This document shows positions 1 to 5,971 of a stretch of DNA of 9,637 nucleotides, one piece after another. The stretch spans positions 1-9,637 of the forward strand of contig JALRKC010000024.1 of assembly GCA_023254955.1 (NCBI GenBank). Direction: 5' to 3'. The notes below the pieces were generated by a model. It did not search any database. It was not told the DNA's origin and saw only the letters and a program-made list of their open reading frames with translations. Each line of letters starts with the position of its first letter. Position 1 is the stretch's first letter. The DNA comes from Candidatus Nanopelagicales bacterium. Its GTDB lineage: Bacteria > Actinomycetota > Actinomycetes > S36-B12 > UBA5976. Position numbers and translations under genes: made by a program.

Positions 1-8
1 GCGAAGTT

Positions 9-1277
9 TTACGGCAAATCTGGCATTTGGGCGACGCGTAAATCTCTTCGGTTAATTAATTCTGTAATCATTGAAATAAATTTGTTCAGGCTATCGCCAG
101 GGTTTCCCTCGCCAAAATAATAGTTTCTTATTTTTTGATATTCATCTCGTCTTGGGTAGTTCACTAAATAATTCGTAATCATTTTTTCAATTTCATTTAT
201 ATTGTTTTTGTCAATATTAGGTACAGCTGCTGATACGGGAGCTACCTGTTTAAAAAGTTCGCTGTTGCTTCTTCTGTCGCAGATTAATAGCACGCCATCT
301 GGTTTTAGATATAAATAATCAATCGTGACACTTGAAACATCTGCAATCAATAAATCTGCAATTTGTAATACTCTCAAAGGATCACCAGTTATAAATTGAT
401 GATTAGCTTTTGGATCTTTTTTATTAGCATCTTCAATTAAACTTAAAATGTTTTGATGCAAGTTTTTCCATTGCGGGATTTTGTTCTCTACAATTCTTGG
501 ATGAGGCTTATAAAATACTGTCGCATTTTCTTGAGCTAACAATGCTTTCATTATTTTTTCACCGTAAATATCTAAAGATGAGTAATTATTAGCTTCTTGG
601 TCTCCTTGCCAAGTTGGTGCGTAAAGCAAAATTTTTCTGGTTTCATCTACTTCAATAGGTGGCTGCAACACATCTAATTGTGGTCGACCAATTACCCATT
701 CTTTTGAGCCATCCGCCACCATTAAAGAATTATTTAATCTGTCTTTGGCAGCTTGACCTGCTACTGCCACGAAGTCGTAGGCATACATTTGTCTTGAGGT
801 CATTGACATCTTGTCACTCTCACCATGATTTAAGTGAACATGAAAAGCACGCTTTGCAGCTAGCGGTTGAAAATTCATGGTTGAATTGTTGACATATAAA
901 ACTACTTTGTAATTTTTTTCAATAATGGCATCAGTCAGGGTAAAAAAGTCATAAATAGAGAAGGTGGGTAATTTAGTTATTTTTCTTAAATAAGTAGTCA
1001 CGGGATGCTGGCGACAAATAATATGAACCTTGTATTTTTCGTTTAATTTTTCAAGCGGTTTGACCCATTGCTCAATTTGATAAATTCGGTGAACATCATC
1101 CCCAAAAAAAGCAACGACCTCTGCCCCATCCTGAAGGTTATACAAATCATCAAGCTCTCCAATACCCTCTGGATCGGTTGCGCGCCAAGCGCCAACGGCG
1201 GCACCTGCCATTCGGCGGAGTCGGATATACCAACCGCCTTTTGAAAGTTTGGGGTTATTTTTTGGGGCTTTTTTCAT
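9..1277 (-). CDS. CDP-glycerol:glycerophosphotransferase-like protein (TagB/TagF family)
   Basis: This 422-residue protein has the hallmarks of the TagB/TagF glycerophosphotransferase family, which moves glycerophosphate from CDP-glycerol onto a lipid-linked or glycan acceptor at the inner face of the membrane. Visible motifs are HGE at residues 151-153 (candidate catalytic His151), YAPTW at 219-223, KPHP at 257-260, the family block DVSSVTIDYLYLKP at 313-326 and FGEGNPGDS near 388-396. There is no signal peptide or membrane span; the basic, partly hydrophobic stretch at 13-31 could bind the membrane peripherally. The frame stays open to 1415, but a start there would overlap the divergent cytidylyltransferase gene and add an unusual Arg/Pro-rich leader, so I chose the ATG at 1277. 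Its ribosome binding site is weak. The C-terminal half is very AT-rich (about 28% GC at 121-240), while the first 45 codons are GC-rich. Family call is firm. Acceptor, polymerase versus single transfer, and CDP-glycerol stereochemistry are unknown. Confidence 0.85.
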   Translation of the reverse strand: MKKAPKNNPKLSKGGWYIRLRRMAGAAVGAWRATDPEGIGELDDLYNLQDGAEVVAFFGDDVHRIYQIEQWVKPLEKLNEKYKVHIICRQHPVTTYLRKITKLPTFSIYDFFTLTDAIIEKNYKVVLYVNNSTMNFQPLAAKRAFHVHLNHGESDKMSMTSRQMYAYDFVAVAGQAAKDRLNNSLMVADGSKEWVIGRPQLDVLQPPIEVDETRKILLYAPTWQGDQEANNYSSLDIYGEKIMKALLAQENATVFYKPHPRIVENKIPQWKNLHQNILSLIEDANKKDPKANHQFITGDPLRVLQIADLLIADVSSVTIDYLYLKPDGVLLICDRRSNSELFKQVAPVSAAVPNIDKNNINEIEKMITNYLVNYPRRDEYQKIRNYYFGEGNPGDSLNKFISMITELINRRDLRVAQMPDLP

Positions 1278-1359
1278 ACAAGATGAAAGCGTAGTCGTTA
1301 AAGGGGGTTGCCCGAAAGGCGCTCTGGCTCGTGAAAGACTAAAGCCCGCGAACAATCTT

Positions 1360-1365
1360 GAGGAG
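1360..1365 (+). promoter_or_regulatory. Shine-Dalgarno GAGGAG that sets a TTG start
   Basis: GAGGAG ends six bases before the TTG at 1372. This is the best ribosome binding site near the start of the cytidylyltransferase and falls exactly where the conserved nucleotide-binding strand (IGLILAAGAG) begins. It argues against the upstream in-frame ATG at 1249, which lies inside the divergent gene. Confidence 0.75.
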
Positions 1366-1371
1366 TCCCTA

Positions 1372-2106
1372 TTGATCGGTTTGATCTTGGCTGCTGGTGC
1401 CGGACGCCGTCTCAAGCCCTATACCGACACTTTGCCTAAAGCGCTGATTCCAGTTGCGGACGATAGGTCGGTAATGGATGTGATTCTAAATAATTTTTCA
1501 AGAGTAGGTATCACGGATGTAGCAGTTGTCGTTGGATATGCCGCTCAAGAAGTTGAAAAGCGAAAAAAAACTTTTGAAGAAAAATATAATTTAAATTTAG
1601 ATCTCATTTTTAACGATAAAGCTGAGATTTGGAATAATGCTTACTCGCTGTGGTGCGCGCGTGATCTTTTGACTCAGCCTGTTTTACTTTCAAACGGAGA
1701 CACTGTTCACCCAATAGCAGTAGAGGAAATTTTGCTAGCTAATCGAAATGACTCGATAACCTTAGCCATCGATAATGTTAAAAAGTTAGCAGAAGAAGAA
1801 ATGAAAGTAACCACCGATTGTGCTGGAAATTTGGCTCGAATTAATAAAATGCTTGATCCTGTGGAAGCCTTTGGTGAATATATTGGTGTCACCATGATTG
1901 AACCTACTGCTAAAGATGCACTGTCAATTTCCCTAGAAGCAACTTGGAAGGCAGATACCACTCTTTACTACGAAGACGGTTATCAAGAATTTGTGGATCG
2001 CGGTAATAAAATTTATTTACAACCAATTGGTGAGCAATCTTGGGTAGAGGTTGATAACCATGAAGATTTAGAAAAAGCAAGGAAGATCGCATGTCACTAC
2101 AAATGA
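1372..2106 (+). CDS. LicC/PntC-like nucleotidyltransferase, probable CTP-dependent glycerol-phosphate activating enzyme
   Basis: This is a 244-residue cytoplasmic enzyme with the sugar-nucleotidyltransferase fold. The signature LAAGAGRRLKPYT is at residues 6-18, followed by LPKALIPV at 21-28 (Lys23 contacts phosphate in this superfamily), NNAYSLW at 88-94, SNGD at 107-110 (Asp110, metal), GEYIGV at 168-173 and WVEVDNHEDL at 224-233. The NNxYSLW and late ExD motifs resemble phosphocholine (LicC), aminoethylphosphonate (PntC) and inositol-1-phosphate cytidylyltransferases more than hexose-1-phosphate enzymes. Length fits a single-domain member. The TTG start at 1372 is chosen from the GAGGAG site; the open frame from 1249 is too long at the N terminus. 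The gene overlaps the glycerol-1-phosphate dehydrogenase by 16 bp and is divergent from a CDP-glycerol-type transferase, so I infer that it makes CDP-glycerol from sn-glycerol-1-phosphate. The usual enzyme for CDP-glycerol, TagD, is an unrelated HxGH-type protein. Phosphocholine or a phosphonate remain possible substrates. Confidence 0.85.
   Translation: MIGLILAAGAGRRLKPYTDTLPKALIPVADDRSVMDVILNNFSRVGITDVAVVVGYAAQEVEKRKKTFEEKYNLNLDLIFNDKAEIWNNAYSLWCARDLLTQPVLLSNGDTVHPIAVEEILLANRNDSITLAIDNVKKLAEEEMKVTTDCAGNLARINKMLDPVEAFGEYIGVTMIEPTAKDALSISLEATWKADTTLYYEDGYQEFVDRGNKIYLQPIGEQSWVEVDNHEDLEKARKIACHYK
2079..2085 (+). promoter_or_regulatory. Shine-Dalgarno AAGGAAG for the glycerol-1-phosphate dehydrogenase
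   Basis: AAGGAAG lies within the last codons of the cytidylyltransferase, five bases before the ATG at 2091. It favours 2091 over the nearby in-frame ATGs at 2103 (which overlaps the upstream TGA as ATGA) and 2109, and implies translational coupling of the two genes. Confidence 0.65.
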
Positions 2107-3167
2107 GAATGGTGCCCGCACCACACTTTGTTGACATACGAGTAGGTGCTCTTGATGATCTATCCCAAATTCTTGAAGACCAAAGAATAAGCTCTGGTGG
2201 ACACGTAGCAGTCGTAACTAGCCAAGGTGGAGCTCAGCCTTTGAGTAAGACTTTAAAAAATTCCGCTCCTAAAGCAACTTTTTTTACTACTGCGGGTAAC
2301 TCAATACTTGATGCAAAATCATTAGCTGATGAAATAAAAAACCAAAATTTCGATGCAGTTGTTGGAGTTGGTGGTGGTCGGGTTATTGATGTAACTAAAT
2401 ATGCAGCTTCACAAGTTCAATTACCAATGGTTTCTGTGGCAACGAATTTGGCACATGATGGTATTGCTTCTCCGGTTAGCATTTTAGAATTAAATGGCGG
2501 TCGCGGATCTTTTGGTGTTACTTCACCTGTAGCGGTCATTATTGATTTAGGAATTGTCAAGAAAGCTCCTGAGCGGTATATCCGAGCTGGTATTGGCGAT
2601 GTTTTAAGTAATCTCTCTGCGGTAAAAGATTGGGAGCTCGCACAAAGCTTAGGTTTAGAAAAAGTAGATGGGTTAGCAGCTAGCTTGGCGAGAACTAGTG
2701 CAGAAGCCCTAATTGGCAGAACAGACTCTATTGACAGCGATGATTTTCTGGTAGTTCTTGCCGAAGCCTTGGTTTTATCAGGGATCGCCATGGGAATGGC
2801 TGGATCATCTAGACCCTGCAGTGGCGCTTGCCATGAGATTTCCCATTCAATTGATGAGTTGTTTCCAAATAGAACTCAGCCTCATGGTGAACAAGTTGGG
2901 GTTGGCGCCTTATTCGCAACTTTTTTGCGGGAAGCTGATGAAAGATTTGCCGAATTAGCTTTTGCTTTGGCGCAACATAACTTACCAGTTAATTCTCAAG
3001 ACTTAGGTTTCACTAGTGAAGAATTTGCCCAAGCTATTTTTAAGGCCCCTGAAACACGTCCAGAAAGATTTACGATTTTAGAGCACTTAGCACTAGATGA
3101 AAAACAAATTCTAATTAAAGTAAAGGAATTCGAAGCCTCTGTCGATAGCTTGCAGTTAAAAAATTAA
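2091..3167 (+). CDS. egsA: sn-glycerol-1-phosphate dehydrogenase [NAD(P)+] (EgsA/AraM family)
   Basis: This 358-residue protein belongs to the iron-type alcohol dehydrogenase superfamily, in the glycerol-1-phosphate dehydrogenase branch. That branch reduces dihydroxyacetone phosphate to sn-glycerol-1-phosphate with NAD(P)H. Branch features are VGVGGGRVID at residues 91-100 (dinucleotide diphosphate binding), NLAHDGIASPVS at 119-130, GIGDVLSNLSAVKDW at 167-181, SSRPCSGACHEISHSID at 239-255 and HGEQVGVG at 265-272. Asp170, His248 and His265 match the metal ligands expected from glycerol dehydrogenase (Asp-His-His; Zn in archaeal enzymes, Ni reported for B. subtilis AraM). In archaea the enzyme sets membrane-lipid stereochemistry; in B. 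subtilis AraM feeds heptaprenylglyceryl phosphate. No prenyltransferase partner (PcrB/GGGPS) is in the window. The overlap with a cytidylyltransferase points instead to CDP-activation of the product. Ordinary glycerol dehydrogenase is less likely because the HDGIASP and SSRPxSG blocks are present. The gene ends tail to tail with nhaA. Confidence 0.88.
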   Translation: MSLQMRMVPAPHFVDIRVGALDDLSQILEDQRISSGGHVAVVTSQGGAQPLSKTLKNSAPKATFFTTAGNSILDAKSLADEIKNQNFDAVVGVGGGRVIDVTKYAASQVQLPMVSVATNLAHDGIASPVSILELNGGRGSFGVTSPVAVIIDLGIVKKAPERYIRAGIGDVLSNLSAVKDWELAQSLGLEKVDGLAASLARTSAEALIGRTDSIDSDDFLVVLAEALVLSGIAMGMAGSSRPCSGACHEISHSIDELFPNRTQPHGEQVGVGALFATFLREADERFAELAFALAQHNLPVNSQDLGFTSEEFAQAIFKAPETRPERFTILEHLALDEKQILIKVKEFEASVDSLQLKN

Positions 3168-4402
3168 TTTGCTAAACGAGCTTTTCTTTTTTCTCTTAAG
3201 CGCCGACTTTGCATCAATGAAATTGCAGCTAAGGCACTAAACAAGCTTGCCAGCAAAATACCAATCTTTGCGGAGGCGTTCTCACTAGTGCCAGGCTCAA
3301 AAGATAATTCACCTATCAACAAAGAAACGGTGAAGCCGATTCCAGCTAAAAATCCGGCAGCAGTTACATCTTTCCACGTTAAGTTTTCGCTCAACCGCGC
3401 TCTCGTAAATTTAGTGATTAGATATGTTGAAGCCAAAACTCCAACTGGTTTACCAATAAATAAACCAAGGACAATAGCAAGAGAAATACCACTACCAGCT
3501 TCTGCCAAACTTATTTCTCTAACATCTACTCCGGCGGCAGTGAAAGCAAAGATTGGGATTGCGAAACCAACACTAATTGGACGCACTTTATGCTCAGCTA
3601 CTTCTGCAGGAGATTCTTTTTCATTTTTGAATTTGGTGTTTCTAGTTAATAGCGCTATCGCAACGCCAGCGACTGTTGCATGGACACCTGAAAGATAAGT
3701 TGCCCACCAAATAGTTACTCCTACAGGTACTAAAAAATACCAACGAGTTATATTTAATTTTTGCAATACTGCATATAAGGCAAGCAACCCCACTGTTACT
3801 AAGAGCATTGTTTGATTTAAATCAGAAGTATAGAAAATTGCGATCACTGTAATAGCTGCTAAATCATCAACAACAGCAAGTGTCAATAAAAACGCTCTTA
3901 AAGATGCCGGCAGGTGTTTGCCAGCGACTGCCAATACCGCAAGGGCAAATGCTATGTCGGTAGCAATTGGAATTGCCCAACCGACTAGATATTCTGGACG
4001 GTCTCTTAACATGACTACAAAAATCAGAGCAGGCACAGCCATTCCGGCAATCGCGGCAGTGATTGGCACTAAGGCCTGACGAGGATTAGCCAAAGAACCA
4101 TGAACTAATTCGTGTTTTAACTCTAAGCCAGCTACAAGAAAGAATATTGCTAGCAAACCATCTGCGGCCCAATGCGATATCGACATTCTTAAGCCAAGAG
4201 ATTCTGGACCAATTTTTGTGCTTATAAAGGAGCCGTACCAATCACTAAGCATTGAATTGGCAAAGACAAAAGCCAGAATTGCCCCACCGATTAAAAAAAC
4301 TCCGCCCCAGGTTTCATCGGTGAAAACGCGTTTTAACCAGCGAGCTTCTTCTTTATCGATTTCGTGAAAGACTAATTCTTTTTCATCTTTTGCCATAGCC
4401 AT
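3164..4402 (-). CDS. nhaA: Na+/H+ antiporter NhaA
   Basis: This is a 412-residue inner-membrane antiporter that exports Na+ (or Li+) in exchange for protons, for pH and sodium homeostasis. Family landmarks are GLELKHEL at residues 92-99, GWAIPIATDIAFAL at 141-154 (Asp149, equivalent to E. coli Asp133), LAVVDDLAAI at 175-184 (Asp179-Asp180, the ion-binding pair equivalent to Asp163-Asp164), GVHATVAGV at 239-247, IGKPVGV at 316-322 (Lys318, equivalent to Lys300) and FLAGIGFTVSLLIG at 351-364. About a dozen hydrophobic segments are evident and the C terminus is basic. Length is close to the family norm, so the gene looks intact. Two in-frame ATGs, 4402 and 4396, are possible. TATTTT sits directly upstream of the first and exactly six bases before the second, so a leaderless transcript starting at 4396 is conceivable. 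It follows the hydrolase gene by 45 bp and its stop codon overlaps that of the convergent dehydrogenase gene. Confidence 0.95.
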   Translation of the reverse strand: MAMAKDEKELVFHEIDKEEARWLKRVFTDETWGGVFLIGGAILAFVFANSMLSDWYGSFISTKIGPESLGLRMSISHWAADGLLAIFFLVAGLELKHELVHGSLANPRQALVPITAAIAGMAVPALIFVVMLRDRPEYLVGWAIPIATDIAFALAVLAVAGKHLPASLRAFLLTLAVVDDLAAITVIAIFYTSDLNQTMLLVTVGLLALYAVLQKLNITRWYFLVPVGVTIWWATYLSGVHATVAGVAIALLTRNTKFKNEKESPAEVAEHKVRPISVGFAIPIFAFTAAGVDVREISLAEAGSGISLAIVLGLFIGKPVGVLASTYLITKFTRARLSENLTWKDVTAAGFLAGIGFTVSLLIGELSFEPGTSENASAKIGILLASLFSALAAISLMQSRRLREKRKARLAN

Positions 4403-4422
4403 AAAATACCCAACAGGTAAGC

Positions 4423-4445
4423 AAGCCGCATTCTCACGCTGGCTT
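4423..4445 (-). terminator. Possible hairpin after the TAP-like hydrolase gene
   Basis: AAGCC-GC at 4423-4429 can pair with GC-(T)-GGCTT at 4438-4445, giving seven base pairs with a one-base bulge and an eight-base loop. It begins three bases past the hydrolase stop codon on the minus strand. There is no clean T-tract directly after it (only TTTT 17 bases further on), so it may be a weak terminator, an mRNA 3' stabiliser or chance. Confidence 0.3.
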
Positions 4446-4447
4446 AG

Positions 4448-5959
4448 CTACTTGCAGGTTAAGTCTTTTTCAGGGATTTTCTTAAATACAAAAAAGTCAT
4501 CAACTACTTGATCGATGCAATCTGATCCAGTCATATAAGCAGTATGACCGTCGCCATCTAGCGTGAGCAAGATCGCATTTTCAAGTTGCTCAACTAAAGC
4601 TACGGACCATTTATAAGGAGTTGCAGGGTCGTTTAAAGTTCCAACTACCAAGATTGGATTAGTACCAGCTGCCTTCAAAATAAAATCATCTGTTTCAGCT
4701 GCGGGCCAATAACCACATGCCAAGTTTGACCAAGCAAGATAATCACCAAATATTGGAGCTTGCTCCTTCCACTCAGCTGCTAATTCTCGAACCGCGTCTG
4801 CATCATCAGATGCGGGTTTGTCAAAACAATTTATTGCATAAATTGCTTCTGAAATATTACTTGCAAAAGTTCCATCTGAATTTCTCTCGTTGAATAAATC
4901 ATTTACATATAAAAATAATGAACCATCTCCATCGAAAGCGGCATTAAATGCATCTCGTAAGAACGGCCAATAATTTTTTGAATACAAAAATGCTGCAATC
5001 GAGTAAGTTGCCATAGCTTGAGTTAAATCTCGCTTTGGATCTTCTGTTGGTATGGGATTTTGATCTAACTCTGAAAGAAATTTCAGAATTTCGCTTCTGG
5101 CTATTTCGGTATTACCCTGAAAAGGACAATCTTGATTTGTAAAGCAATCGGTTAAAAACCTATCAAGTGCGTTCTCTAAGCCGAGAGCTTGTTCAAAAGA
5201 AAGAGTCTTGGAATCAATTTGTGGATCAACGCCACCATCTAGTACAAATTGCCCAACGGTTTCCGGAAACATATCAGCATAAGTAGCACCTAAAAACGAA
5301 CCGTAAGAAACTCCCAAAAAGTCTAATTTATCTTCATTTAATATCGCTCTAATTACGTCCATATCTCTTGCGGCATTTCTGGTACCGATGTGAGCTACTA
5401 AATTATTTTCATTCTTCTCACATCCAGCAGCCATCTGTTTTGTTAGCTCTAAAAAGTCTGCAACTTCTTGATCTGTGTCTGGGGTGCCGTCGAAAGCTAA
5501 GAAATAATCAAGCTCTTCATCTGTCAGGCAATCAATTGGACTAGAAATCCCTACTCCCCTAGGGTCAAAAGCAACAACATCAAAATTTTCTAATAGATTT
5601 TTTGAAAAAACCTCTTGGGAATAAGCTAAATAGCTAATCCCAGAAGCTCCTGGGCCTCCAGGGTTAAACAACAGACTTCCGATTTTGTTTTTTTCTGCAG
5701 GCAACTTTGCTAAATGAATTTGAATAGTGATTCCAGATGGCTCTTGGTAATTTAGCGGAACTGCAATTGAAGTACATAAAACTCCTGACAAATCTTCACA
5801 AGGCTCCCATGTAACAATTTGTTGATAAAAGTCAGACAAGTCAGTAATTGGTGCACTGGCAGTTGGGGTAACGGTAATTGCTTCTGGAGTAGTTGGCTCC
5901 TGTGTAGAACAAGCAGCTAACAAAAGTGAAAACGCTATTAAGGTGAAAATCTTTTTCAT
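4448..5959 (-). CDS. Secreted TAP-like alpha/beta-hydrolase lipoprotein (tripeptidyl-aminopeptidase/Hip1-like)
   Basis: This is a 503-residue exported hydrolase. The N terminus has a lipoprotein signal (two lysines, hydrophobic run, lipobox LAAC) with Cys17 as the predicted lipidated residue, followed by a Thr/Pro-rich linker to about residue 37. The alpha/beta-hydrolase core shows NPGGPGASG at 99-107 (oxyanion region), DPRGVGIS at 132-139, the nucleophile elbow GVSYG with Ser218, Asp444 in TLNDPATPY and His472 in GDGHTAY. The last part matches the C-terminal TAP-like domain. Several cysteines suit an extracytoplasmic, disulfide-bonded protein. Relatives include the Streptomyces Slp/Tap tripeptidyl aminopeptidases and mycobacterial Hip1, which act on peptides or secreted proteins outside the membrane; the real substrate cannot be read from sequence. 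It starts 12 bp after holB with no convincing ribosome binding site. TAGAAT, overlapping the holB stop, could be a -10 element for a separate short-leader transcript. All catalytic residues are present. Confidence 0.9.
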   Translation of the reverse strand: MKKIFTLIAFSLLLAACSTQEPTTPEAITVTPTASAPITDLSDFYQQIVTWEPCEDLSGVLCTSIAVPLNYQEPSGITIQIHLAKLPAEKNKIGSLLFNPGGPGASGISYLAYSQEVFSKNLLENFDVVAFDPRGVGISSPIDCLTDEELDYFLAFDGTPDTDQEVADFLELTKQMAAGCEKNENNLVAHIGTRNAARDMDVIRAILNEDKLDFLGVSYGSFLGATYADMFPETVGQFVLDGGVDPQIDSKTLSFEQALGLENALDRFLTDCFTNQDCPFQGNTEIARSEILKFLSELDQNPIPTEDPKRDLTQAMATYSIAAFLYSKNYWPFLRDAFNAAFDGDGSLFLYVNDLFNERNSDGTFASNISEAIYAINCFDKPASDDADAVRELAAEWKEQAPIFGDYLAWSNLACGYWPAAETDDFILKAAGTNPILVVGTLNDPATPYKWSVALVEQLENAILLTLDGDGHTAYMTGSDCIDQVVDDFFVFKKIPEKDLTCK

Positions 5960-5971
5960 ATTTATTTGATT

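Noticed and set aside
1249..1371. Upstream start of the cytidylyltransferase at ATG 1249
   Set aside because: It would add 41 residues before the conserved IGLILAAGAG strand and run antisense into the divergent gene; the TTG at 1372 has a strong, well-spaced Shine-Dalgarno.
1278..1415. N-terminal extension of the glycerophosphotransferase from an ATG at 1415
   Set aside because: It would overlap the cytidylyltransferase start, has no family-like sequence and is Arg/Pro-rich; the ATG at 1277 leaves a normal family-like N terminus.
2417..2791. Minus-strand open frame within the dehydrogenase gene
   Set aside because: It overlaps the strongly conserved catalytic region of the dehydrogenase and shows no recognisable motif.
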